The notes under the pieces were generated by a model. It made no database searches. It was not told the DNA's origin and was given only the letters and a program-made list of their open reading frames with translations. Below are positions 6,957 through 12,985 of a DNA stretch of 14,656 nucleotides, piece by piece (positions within the stretch are counted from its first letter, which is position 1; each line of letters starts with the position of its first letter). The position numbers were made by a program, and so were the translations under genes. Source of the DNA: Candidatus Bathyarchaeota archaeon (GTDB lineage Archaea > Thermoproteota > Bathyarchaeia > TCS64); the NCBI GenBank assembly GCA_013329615.1, contig DUKA01000237.1, forward strand, positions 1 to 14,656, written 5' to 3'.

Positions 6957-7182
6957 ACTCGTCAACCCGTTTGTGTATCTTTCTGGCCCTTATCGGAGCC
7001 TTTGAACCCCCTTCGTGATCAAAAAGGGCCCGTTTCAGCGTCTTTTTCGTGCATTTTAATGTTGGTTTGTGTACACTTTAGTACATTTTGGATCTTTAAC
7101 GGAGCCATTTCCATGCTTATTTTAGTCAAAGGGGTTTTAAAATTAGTCAGTCGGGTGTCCCCCCTCAATGTTGTGTGCGCGG
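6957..7182. other. AT-rich gap between convergent genes, with several short repeats
   Basis: 226 bases without a supportable gene, visibly richer in A and T than the flanking genes. It holds GGCCCTT (6985-6991) with inverse AAGGGCC (7024-7030), a nested CCCTT/AAGGG pair, a T run at 7042-7046, an inverted repeat TGTAC-N6-GTACA (7070-7085), a CGGAGCC direct repeat (6994-7000 and 7100-7106), and GTTTTAAAATTA at 7134-7145. The first part probably terminates the plus-strand gene; the rest is unexplained. Confidence 0.4.
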
Positions 7183-8055
7183 TTAGAAGGACAGCGCGGT
7201 TAGGTGGGCGGTGATCTCCTTCTTTCGCTCGTCGTTCACGGGGCCTGGTTCGAGGAGTGAGAGCACCTTCAGCGCCTCCTCGTAGTAGCTCCGGGATTTC
7301 TTCGCGTCTGCTTTTTCGAGGTATAGTTCGGCGAGGCGGACGGTGTTGTGATAGTGTATGTGGAGTCTGCCTTGATCCATGATGCCGAGGTCGACGTGCC
7401 CTGAGGCGACGCCGCGGATGTAGGCTAGGTTCTCTTCGAGGAGCGTTCTGTCTTGTTGGGGTGGGTCGTGCCCCGGTATTGTCATCTTCGCCCCGAGTCG
7501 CGTGTACTCCTCGAGGCTCTGCGTGTACTCCTTGAGGTTGAGCAGATTTACATAGGGGTAGGGCGCCTCGAGGTTGTCTCCAGCGAGCAGCACTTTATCG
7601 ACCGAGTCGTAGCAGCTGCTGCTGTCACCCGTGTGGCCGGGCGTGTAGAAGAACTCGACACCCTCCTCGACGAAGGCTATCTTCTTCCTGAAGACGAGAT
7701 TCGGGGGAGTTAGTCTGACCTCGCCCATCTTCTGGGCGCCATACTCCCGGAGACCCTCGTCCCCCTGTGTGCGTATGCGCCTGAGCGCGGAGTCGTGGGC
7801 GACGATGATGGAGCCCTCGAAGGACTGGTTGCCCCAGAAGTGGTCGTAGTCGGCGTGGGTGTTGAAGACCACGAAGGGCCTCCCAGTCACGCCCTCTTTG
7901 GTTAGCTTAGCCTTCACCTCCTCCATTGGCTTGGGGCCGAGGAAGGTGTCGACGATGAAAACGCGTTTGGGACAGACTATCGCGTAGACGTTCGTGTGGT
8001 AGGGCTCCATCCACGTGAAGAGGTGCCCACGGGAACCGATCCTCTGATGATCCAT
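7183..8055 (-). CDS. Metallo-beta-lactamase-fold hydrolase with helical C-terminal extension
   Basis: 290 residues. The metal site is NTHADYDH (H67, D69, D71, H72), where the second histidine of the classic HxHxDH is aspartate, a variant seen in many MBL-fold hydrolases. The other ligands are present: H141 in PGHTGDS, D160 in LLAGDN and H196 in IPGHDPP. The fold serves many hydrolases (thioesters, lactones, phosphoesters and sulfates), and the substrate cannot be inferred. Residues from about 235 on (VRLAELYLEKADAKKSRSYYEEALKVLSLL) look like a TPR-type helical hairpin, perhaps for oligomer contact or substrate closure. The ATG at 8055 has no clear ribosome-binding site. It is divergent from the NTF2-like gene and convergent with the HTH/ACT gene. 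Confidence 0.88.
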   Translation of the reverse strand: MDHQRIGSRGHLFTWMEPYHTNVYAIVCPKRVFIVDTFLGPKPMEEVKAKLTKEGVTGRPFVVFNTHADYDHFWGNQSFEGSIIVAHDSALRRIRTQGDEGLREYGAQKMGEVRLTPPNLVFRKKIAFVEEGVEFFYTPGHTGDSSSCYDSVDKVLLAGDNLEAPYPYVNLLNLKEYTQSLEEYTRLGAKMTIPGHDPPQQDRTLLEENLAYIRGVASGHVDLGIMDQGRLHIHYHNTVRLAELYLEKADAKKSRSYYEEALKVLSLLEPGPVNDERKKEITAHLTALSF

Positions 8056-8094
8056 GACACTGAAGGTTCATCGTATAACTGTGATAAGGGTTTA

Positions 8095-8116
8095 CCGAGG
8101 CGAAACCGTACCTCGG
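8095..8116. promoter_or_regulatory. Inverted repeat in the MBL/NTF2-like divergent promoter region
   Basis: CCGAGG (8095-8100) and CCTCGG (8111-8116) form a perfect 6-base inverted repeat around a 10-base spacer. It lies 40-61 bases upstream of the MBL ATG and about 100 bases before the NTF2-like ATG. It could be an operator for a dimeric regulator or an RNA hairpin. Confidence 0.35.
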
Positions 8117-8217
8117 CTACATTTTAGTGTCAACGTAAGCCAAACTGAGTGTCCCAGGGGAAGACAGACATAGCGATTAATGGTAATAAACACTAACCAA
8201 AAACGCAGGTGGTTAAG

Positions 8218-8622
8218 ATGAAGAACGGGAAAGCAGATGCAGAGCTTAAGGCCGCCCTCGGTGAGTTCGCGGCGGCATACCAGGAGAAGAGACTCGACAA
8301 GCTGATGTCTCTCATGGCGCCGGGCACAGAGATCGTCCTCAGCCACGGCGGCGAGCAGAGACGCCTCGCGGGCGCGCAGCTACGTGCACACCTCGAGAAG
8401 AGGTGGGCAGAGGCGGGCTCGGCGAAGGCGACAGTGGAGGCGAAGGAGCTCAGCCACATGGGCTCCCTCGCACTCGTCTCAGCCGATACGACTATGGACC
8501 TCCTCGGCGCGAAGGGGGAGAAGCACGCCCAGCTCACAGCCGGCCTTGAGAGGTTCGGCAACAAGTGGCTTTTCAGCCAGCTCCACTTCAGCCAGGGCGA
8601 GGCGAGGAAGGCCGAGAAGTAG
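8218..8622 (+). CDS. NTF2/SnoaL-like fold small protein
   Basis: 134 residues with the order of elements typical of SnoaL/DUF4440-like NTF2-fold proteins: a first helix (LKAALGEFAAAYQEKRLDKLMSLM) leading into APGTEIVLSHGG, a second helix (GAQLRAHLEKRWAE), then strands (KATVEAKELSHMGSLALVSADTTMDL and QLTAGLERFGNKWLFSQLHFS). The repeating 'AxxxFxxAYxxxDxDxLMxLMAPD' style of start is usual in the family. These are small cone-shaped domains that bind ligands or act as isomerases; most are uncharacterised. The ATG at 8218 has AGGTGG six bases upstream, which decides it over the in-frame GTG at 8209 lying in that site. The last residues are charged. Fold call is moderate, function unknown. Confidence 0.65.
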   Translation: MKNGKADAELKAALGEFAAAYQEKRLDKLMSLMAPGTEIVLSHGGEQRRLAGAQLRAHLEKRWAEAGSAKATVEAKELSHMGSLALVSADTTMDLLGAKGEKHAQLTAGLERFGNKWLFSQLHFSQGEARKAEK

Positions 8623-8737
8623 GGCAGCCAAAGCACAACCAATCCTTTTCCCTCATTTATCTCAGGCTAGTAGTAGATCGGATTAACGGGATGCCCCAAC
8701 AAGTTTAACAGCGTAGGCGGATTTTTGGGAGGAATTG

Positions 8738-9970
8738 ATGGAGAAGAAGGGCACCAGAGAGGGAGCCGGTTTCCGCTGGGTCGTCCTCGGGATCGCCTGG
8801 GTGACCTACTTCGCCGTCTACGCCATCAGGGTCACAGTGCCGCCCCTCTCCCCCTTCATAGTCGACGAGCTGCACCTCTCAAACACGGAGATCGGGCTGC
8901 TCGTATCAGCGGCAGCGCTTGGCTACTCGATATTTCAGGTCCCCGCCGGCTGGCTGATCGACAGAGTCGGTATTCGCAGGATGTTATTCGTGGGTACATT
9001 CATCGCGGGGGCTCTCATAGTCACAATGTACTTCACGGATACGCTCCCCGGCGCCTCCGCCGTCCTCTTCCTCGGCGGCATAGGTTGCGGCTGCTTCCCC
9101 GCCGTCGCCACGAAGGCGATACTCCAGTGGTTCCCGGTGAACGAGAGGGGCACAGCGATTGGGCTCCACCAAACATCCATAACCGTCGCAGGCATAGTGA
9201 CCGCGATAACGCTGCCCCTCATCGCAGTTGGCTTCGGATGGAGGTACGGTTTCGTCGCGGTGGGCGTCGTCTCCATGGCCGCCGCAGTCATCGCCTCGAT
9301 ACTCTACAGGGACCCGCCGACCGGCGCCGCCAAGCCGAGTGAGGCGAGCACCCCCAGAAACTGGGCGGCGATACGAGAGGTCATCCTAGATCGAAACGTA
9401 CTCCTCGTGAGCATCTCCTGCATAGGCTTCATGGCGGTCGACTACTCCCTCACGACGTACCTCATCATCTTCCTGAAGGACGCCGTCGGGCTGACCGTGA
9501 CGACGGCGGGGGTCTACCTCGCCATCGCCAACGTGGGCGGGGTCATCGGCAAGCTCACTTTCGGCTCCCTGAGTGACAGGGTTCTAGGGGGGAGCAGGCG
9601 CAAGCCCCTGCTCATCGCCTGCACCATAATGCTCGCCATGACGGTGGTGATGCAGTTCATCACGCCGGGCACATCCTACCTAGTGCTCACCCTCGTCTTC
9701 GGCGTCTTTGGCTTCGCCGCAATAGGCTGGGGCGGACTCAACCTCATCCTCGTCTCCGAGTTCAGCCGAAGGGAGTCGATGGGGCTTGCTATGGGCTACT
9801 CGCTCATGATTCTCATGATCGGCAACATCGTCGGGCCGCCCATCTTCGGATACATCATCGACTCGACCGGCTCGTACTCGCCGGCGTGGTGGTTCTTGAC
9901 AGCCTGCGCCGCCGCGGCGCTCATCTTCATGGCGCTCGTACGCGAGAAGGACCGCAGGATAGAGTCATGA
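8738..9970 (+). CDS. Major facilitator superfamily transporter
   Basis: 410 residues with about 12 hydrophobic segments. The loop after helix 2 has the MFS signature as GWLIDRVGIRR (about residues 72-82), repeated in the second half as FGSLSDRVLGGSRRK. A longer polar segment (RDPPTGAAKPSEASTPRNW, about 190-208) separates the two six-helix halves. The overall pattern recalls organic anion/hexuronate or nitrate-type porters, but nothing in the sequence fixes the substrate. The ATG at 8738 follows GGGAGGA by four to five bases, a strong ribosome-binding site; the TTG one codon earlier is less likely. It stands alone: the NTF2-like gene is 115 bases upstream, and the stop codon is only 2 bases from the 3' end of the convergent tRNA gene. 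Confidence 0.9.
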   Translation: MEKKGTREGAGFRWVVLGIAWVTYFAVYAIRVTVPPLSPFIVDELHLSNTEIGLLVSAAALGYSIFQVPAGWLIDRVGIRRMLFVGTFIAGALIVTMYFTDTLPGASAVLFLGGIGCGCFPAVATKAILQWFPVNERGTAIGLHQTSITVAGIVTAITLPLIAVGFGWRYGFVAVGVVSMAAAVIASILYRDPPTGAAKPSEASTPRNWAAIREVILDRNVLLVSISCIGFMAVDYSLTTYLIIFLKDAVGLTVTTAGVYLAIANVGGVIGKLTFGSLSDRVLGGSRRKPLLIACTIMLAMTVVMQFITPGTSYLVLTLVFGVFGFAAIGWGGLNLILVSEFSRRESMGLAMGYSLMILMIGNIVGPPIFGYIIDSTGSYSPAWWFLTACAAAALIFMALVREKDRRIES

Positions 9971-9972
9971 GG

Positions 9973-10049
9973 TGGTGGGCCGGGCCGGACTTGAACCGGC
10001 GACCTCCGCGGTGTGAACGCGGCGTTCCACCAAGCTAGACTACCGGCCC
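9973..10049 (-). tRNA. tRNA-Val (anticodon CAC), CCA encoded
   Basis: On the minus strand the acceptor GGGCCGG pairs with CCGGCCC, the anticodon arm is CCGCG-TTCACAC-CGCGG (anticodon CAC, reading GUG), and the T arm is GCCGG-TTCAAGT-CCGGC; the discriminator A is followed by an encoded CCA (9975-9973). There is no intron. The D arm starts GTCT and keeps G18G19, but pairs poorly: G10-C25 and T11-A24 form, C12 faces A23 and T13 faces G22, and position 21 reads G instead of the usual A. A TATA box lies upstream at 10074-10082. Confidence 0.93.
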
Positions 10050-10073
10050 ACGCACCCACTAGGGAGACCGACG

Positions 10074-10082
10074 CAATAAAAT
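10074..10082 (-). promoter_or_regulatory. TATA box of the tRNA-Val gene
   Basis: ATTTTATTG on the minus strand, centred about 29 bases before the mature tRNA 5' end, which is the expected archaeal spacing with a precursor leader of only a few bases. Confidence 0.5.
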
Positions 10083-10117
10083 CCTTTTCGCCCACTCATT
10101 AATCGTCAATACGCCAA

Positions 10118-10134
10118 CTTCGACAACGACGAAG
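10118..10134. repeat. Short hairpin in the tRNA / SNase-like intergenic region
   Basis: CTTCG (10118-10122) and CGAAG (10130-10134) pair across a 7-base loop. The 176-base gap 10050-10225 otherwise holds the promoters of both flanking genes and no supportable coding region. Confidence 0.3.
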
Positions 10135-10189
10135 AAACACTTGCATATCCGCCGCCCCTTTTTATACTCATAGGAATAAAAGAGATAAG

Positions 10190-10197
10190 TTTAAAAT
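10190..10197 (+). promoter_or_regulatory. TATA box of the SNase-like gene
   Basis: TTTAAAAT centred about 32 bases before the ATG at 10226, giving a leader of only a few bases. A second TATA-like run, TTTTTATA at 10159-10166, lies 31 bases further upstream and could serve as an alternative promoter. Confidence 0.5.
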
Positions 10198-10225
10198 AGT
10201 TGGATGAGTTGCGTTAGAGAACGAC

Positions 10226-10504
10226 ATGGTCGTAAAAGTAGCTACACCGGTCGAGATCGTTGACGGAATAAGCTTCCGCCTCAGGACCGACCAGATCGTT
10301 ATTCTCGAAGGTTGCACCGCCCCAGCGAAAGGCAGTGAACAGGAGAAAAAGGCGATGGCGAAGCTGGGCGAACTTGTTCTGAAGAGGAAGGTCGCCTATG
10401 AGGGCCACAGTATCGACACCTTCGGCAGGACGAAGGCTTCGGTAAAGTACGAGGATGGAACCGACGTCAATAAGATGATGACGGACTTCCTCGCAAAGCT
10501 GTAA
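10226..10504 (+). CDS. Small SNase-like OB-fold protein, probably not a nuclease
   Basis: 92 residues, no signal peptide. The whole protein follows the thermonuclease (SNase) pattern: VEIVDGISFRL for the 'V-DGDT' strand, VILEGCTAPAKG for 'VRLxGIDAPE', EQEKKAMAKLGELVLKRKVAYEG for the helix with strand, then DTFGRTKASVKYEDGTDVNKMM for 'DxYGRxLAxV...VN..ML'. By this alignment the residues matching Arg35, Asp40 and Glu43 of staphylococcal nuclease are Ile, Thr and Ala, while the one matching Arg87 (FGR) remains. Metal binding and catalysis should therefore be lost, leaving perhaps a nucleic-acid or protein-binding OB fold, as in Tudor-SN repeats. The ATG at 10226 is nearly leaderless. It is followed by the peptidase gene 79 bases on, which has its own promoter. 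Confidence 0.65.
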   Translation: MVVKVATPVEIVDGISFRLRTDQIVILEGCTAPAKGSEQEKKAMAKLGELVLKRKVAYEGHSIDTFGRTKASVKYEDGTDVNKMMTDFLAKL

Positions 10505-10553
10505 ATGCTCTCCCTTATCCAACCAGTTTGAAACCCTCTTTCTCCGGAAAACC

Positions 10554-10560
10554 GTTAAAC
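10554..10560 (+). promoter_or_regulatory. TATA-like box of the M24 peptidase gene
   Basis: GTTAAAC centred 27 bases before the ATG at 10584, consistent with a leaderless transcript; no ribosome-binding site precedes the ATG. Confidence 0.4.
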
Positions 10561-10583
10561 CCAGAGACGGCCCACTTGAGCCC

Positions 10584-11693
10584 ATGAGCGAGTTCAACCG
10601 TTTTAGGGCAGAGGAACTCCTGAAGAACCTCAAGGAGGACGGCTTCGACGCCCTCCTGCTCTTCCCCGGCGTAAACATAGCCTACTACACGGGCTTCAGC
10701 ATAGGTCTAAGCGAGCGCCCAGCAGTGGCGCTCATCCCCGTCGATGGGGAGCCGACATTTGTAGTTAACAAGCTCGAGGCTGAGCTTAGGGGGCAGAACC
10801 CCTGGTTCAAGACGAAGGCTATCTGGGACGAACATGAGGACCCGATAAAGCTCATCGCTGAGACGATCAAGAAGGGGGGGCTTGGCTCCGCCAAGATCGG
10901 CGTCCCCGAGGAGGCGCCGTGGGGCTGGGTGAACAAGCTCCAAGCCGCGCTGCCCAACGCCAAGCTCGTCGACGCATCCGAGCAGATCGGCTACACCCGC
11001 ATGGTAAAGACGCCACAGGAACTCGAATGGACAAGAATGGCGTGCCACATAGCGGACAGGGCCCTAGAGACGGGGTTCGGCAAGTTCTACACGGGGATGA
11101 CCGAGGCGGAACTTAGTGAGATTCTAACGTCAGAGATGCGAAGGCTCGGCGGAGGGCAATCCTTCCCGGGCGTTCTCTTCGGTGAGAGAGCCGCCCTCCC
11201 ACATGGGCACCCCGGCGACCGCCGCCTGAAGCCAGGCGACGCCATACTTGTCGACATGGGCTGCACAGTCCACGGCTACTGGAGCGACATCACGAGGACG
11301 GTCTTTTACGGCGAGCCGAGTCAGAGGCAGAGGGAGATATACGACATTGTCCTAAGAGCGAACAGGGCAGCTTTCGAGGCCGTGAAGCCCGGCGCCACAT
11401 GCGAGTCGATCGACAAGGCGGGGAGGAAGGTCATCGACGACGCCGGGTACGGTAAGTACTTCATACACCGCCTCGGCCACGGCATCGGGCTACAGATACA
11501 CGAGTACCCCTACATCGTCAGGAACAACAAACAGAAGCTCGAGCCGGGGATGGTTTTCAGTGACGAGCCCGGCATCTACATAGTCGGTGAGATAGGGGTC
11601 AGGGTCGAAGACACGGTTACCTGCACCCAGACTGGCTGCGAGAGCCTCACCAAGTTCAAGAGGGACCTCATCACATACCCAGTGAAGGATTAG
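10584..11693 (+). CDS. M24 family metallopeptidase (Xaa-Pro aminopeptidase / prolidase type)
   Basis: 369 residues, the usual length for an archaeal prolidase or Xaa-Pro peptidase. The N-terminal creatinase-like domain (about 1-135, with DALLLFPGVNIAYYTGF) precedes the pita-bread catalytic domain. All five metal ligands are visible: D224 (LVDMG), D235 (SDITRT), H299 (RLGHGIGL), E328 (DEPGIY) and E342 (RVEDTV). H207 in ALPHGHP and H306 in QIHE are also conserved in the family. It should cleave peptides or dipeptides involving proline in the cytoplasm, feeding amino acid recycling; prolidase and aminopeptidase P cannot be separated by eye. No ribosome-binding site precedes the ATG, which suits leaderless translation. 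The membrane methyltransferase-like gene starts 2 bases after its stop, so they are co-transcribed. Confidence 0.92.
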   Translation: MSEFNRFRAEELLKNLKEDGFDALLLFPGVNIAYYTGFSIGLSERPAVALIPVDGEPTFVVNKLEAELRGQNPWFKTKAIWDEHEDPIKLIAETIKKGGLGSAKIGVPEEAPWGWVNKLQAALPNAKLVDASEQIGYTRMVKTPQELEWTRMACHIADRALETGFGKFYTGMTEAELSEILTSEMRRLGGGQSFPGVLFGERAALPHGHPGDRRLKPGDAILVDMGCTVHGYWSDITRTVFYGEPSQRQREIYDIVLRANRAAFEAVKPGATCESIDKAGRKVIDDAGYGKYFIHRLGHGIGLQIHEYPYIVRNNKQKLEPGMVFSDEPGIYIVGEIGVRVEDTVTCTQTGCESLTKFKRDLITYPVKD

Positions 11694-11695
11694 AG

Positions 11696-12046
11696 ATGGA
11701 CCTGCTCGCCCCCACCACCATTATCGGAGCCGCGCTGATACTCCTCGGCATCTACTACATCGTCTTCTGGTGGAGCTACTGGAAGACGAACTACAGGGGG
11801 AAGCTCCTGACGGGGGGCCCATACGCGATCGTCAGGCACCCCTACTACTTCGGCTTCCTAATACTGACGACGGGACTGGTCGTCATCATCCCGCAGGTGG
11901 AGACCATAGGGCTCGCCCTCCTCTCGTGGATGGTTATAATCAGCCAGATCAAGACCGAGGAGGAGGCGCTGATAAAGCAGTACGGGAACAAGTACCGGGA
12001 GTATCAGGACATGGTGCGATACCGCCTCATACCCGGCGTGTACTAG
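11696..12046 (+). CDS. Short isoprenylcysteine carboxyl methyltransferase (ICMT)-like membrane protein
   Basis: 116 residues with about three hydrophobic segments (roughly 8-27, 52-68 and 70-85). The core motif of ICMT/PEMT membrane methyltransferases is clear: GPYAIVRHPYYFGF (about residues 41-54) and near the end KTEEEALIKQYGNKYREYQDMVRYRLIP, where the family has EE..L...G..Y..Y...V.R..P. Family members methylate isoprenyl-cysteine, lipids or small hydrophobic acceptors using S-adenosylmethionine. Many have 150-200 residues, so this copy is short at the N terminus; the earlier frame does not offer more because the peptidase stop lies 2 bases before its ATG. Acceptor unknown. Confidence 0.8.
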   Translation: MDLLAPTTIIGAALILLGIYYIVFWWSYWKTNYRGKLLTGGPYAIVRHPYYFGFLILTTGLVVIIPQVETIGLALLSWMVIISQIKTEEEALIKQYGNKYREYQDMVRYRLIPGVY

Positions 12047-12083
12047 CAACCCTTTTTCAGTCAAAGGCGTACCTTCTACCCCA

Positions 12084-12749
12084 ATGGGCGAACTCGTCGA
12101 CTACTACCGCAAACGCGCAAGGGAGTACGAGGAGGTCTACTACATGACCGACCCCCACCGCCAAGAGGAGCAGGCACTCATGGCGAAGGCGATACAGACC
12201 TCACTGAAGGGACGCGACGTCATCGACCTCGCCTGCGGGACGGGTTGGTGGGATCGCATCCTATCGGAGACCGCGAAGAGCATCACGGGGCTGGACATAA
12301 ACGAAGACGTGCTGGAGATCGCGAGGTCGAAGGAGTACGGGTGCCCCGTAAAGTTCATGAAGGGCGACGCCTACGAGTCCCCGTTCGAGCCCGCATCATT
12401 CGACGGAGCCCTGACCACCTTTTGGCTGAGCCACATCCCGAAGGCGCGGCTACACGGGTGGATAGATACGCTCCACACGGTCCTGCGCCCCGGGTCGAGG
12501 GTCTTCATCGCCGATAATGCCTACATACCCGGCATAGGCGGACCCGTCGTCACAAAGGAGGGAGACGAGAACACGTACAAGCTACGCACCTTGAACGACG
12601 GCAGCCAGCATATGGTGTTGAAGAACTACTACTCGACCGAGGAGCTGGTGGCATTATTCGGCAAGCACGTGCAGAAATTCGACGAGGGAAATGTCTTCCA
12701 CGGCCACGGCTTCTACTGGGTCGACTACGCCATTAGCTCTTCTTCCTGA
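12084..12749 (+). CDS. Class I SAM-dependent methyltransferase
   Basis: 221 residues. It has the SAM-binding motif I VIDLACGTGWW (about 46-56), the acidic end of strand 2 GLDINED (69-75), GDAYESPF (94-101) and the post-motif FDGALTTFWLSHIPK (106-120), followed by the LRPGSRVFIADN strand. The N terminus (LVDYYRKRAREYEEVYY) is the usual helix of small-molecule methyltransferases of the UbiE/BioC-like type. The target is not inferable. It starts 37 bases after the ICMT-like gene; a T run (12053-12057) lies in between and no ribosome-binding site is clear, so it may or may not share that transcript. Its last 17 bases overlap the convergent rubredoxin gene. Confidence 0.88.
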   Translation: MGELVDYYRKRAREYEEVYYMTDPHRQEEQALMAKAIQTSLKGRDVIDLACGTGWWDRILSETAKSITGLDINEDVLEIARSKEYGCPVKFMKGDAYESPFEPASFDGALTTFWLSHIPKARLHGWIDTLHTVLRPGSRVFIADNAYIPGIGGPVVTKEGDENTYKLRTLNDGSQHMVLKNYYSTEELVALFGKHVQKFDEGNVFHGHGFYWVDYAISSSS

Positions 12750-12894
12750 AGGCGTCCTTGGGTGCGCCGCAGATGGGGCAGACCCAGCTCGCAGGTATTG
12801 CCTCGAACGAGGTCCCGGGGGCAACACCAGATGGAGGATCCCCCTCGGCGGGATCGTAAATGTAACCGCATACACTACACTCGTACTTGTCCAT
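12733..12894 (-). CDS. Rubredoxin
   Basis: A 53-residue gene found by direct translation. It is a canonical rubredoxin: the iron ligands are C6 and C9 (CSVCGY) and C39 and C42 (CPICGA), with the conserved YIYDPAEGD loop, the GVAPGTSFEAIP segment, the tryptophan W37 before the second cysteine pair, and APKDAF near the end. It carries one electron on a single iron in the cytoplasm, commonly in oxygen or peroxide detoxification and other redox chains of anaerobes; no partner gene (rubrerythrin, desulfoferrodoxin or flavodiiron protein) is in this window. A TATA box 27 bases before the ATG implies a leaderless message. The 3' end overlaps the convergent methyltransferase by 17 bases. Confidence 0.96.
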   Translation of the reverse strand: MDKYECSVCGYIYDPAEGDPPSGVAPGTSFEAIPASWVCPICGAPKDAFRKKS

Positions 12895-12916
12895 AGTAGG
12901 AGCCTAGGAACGGCTT

Positions 12917-12925
12917 GATTTAAAG
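12917..12925 (-). promoter_or_regulatory. TATA box of the rubredoxin gene
   Basis: CTTTAAATC on the minus strand, centred about 27 bases before the ATG at 12894; no ribosome-binding site precedes that ATG, which fits a leaderless transcript. Confidence 0.55.
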
Positions 12926-12935
12926 GGAGTTAGAG

Positions 12936-12973
12936 AAAAACCCCTCCCGCTTAGAAAGGGCTAGTTGAAAAAA
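12936..12973 (-). terminator. Oligo-T terminator region after livF
   Basis: On the minus strand a T6 run (12973-12968) begins 12 bases after the livF stop and a T5 run (12940-12936) follows a G-rich segment. Such T tracts end archaeal transcripts. They also separate livF from the rubredoxin promoter. Confidence 0.4.
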
Positions 12974-12985
12974 GGTTGGGGAGCA

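Noticed and set aside
7002..7214. Plus-strand frame in the AT-rich gap that would encode a hydrophobic 70-residue peptide
   Set aside because: It starts at TTG without a ribosome-binding site, its hydrophobicity follows simply from T-rich DNA, and it runs into the 3' end of the MBL gene on the other strand.
8044..8100. Possible C/D box small RNA on the plus strand (CTGATGA, then CTGA, then GTGATAA)
   Set aside because: The spacing between boxes does not fit the archaeal C/D guide layout, the second D box is not convincing, and the first box lies in the MBL start region.
9950..10225. tRNA-Val as an attachment site for an integrated element
   Set aside because: No integrase gene, no duplicate of the tRNA 3' end and no run of foreign-looking genes is seen on either side.
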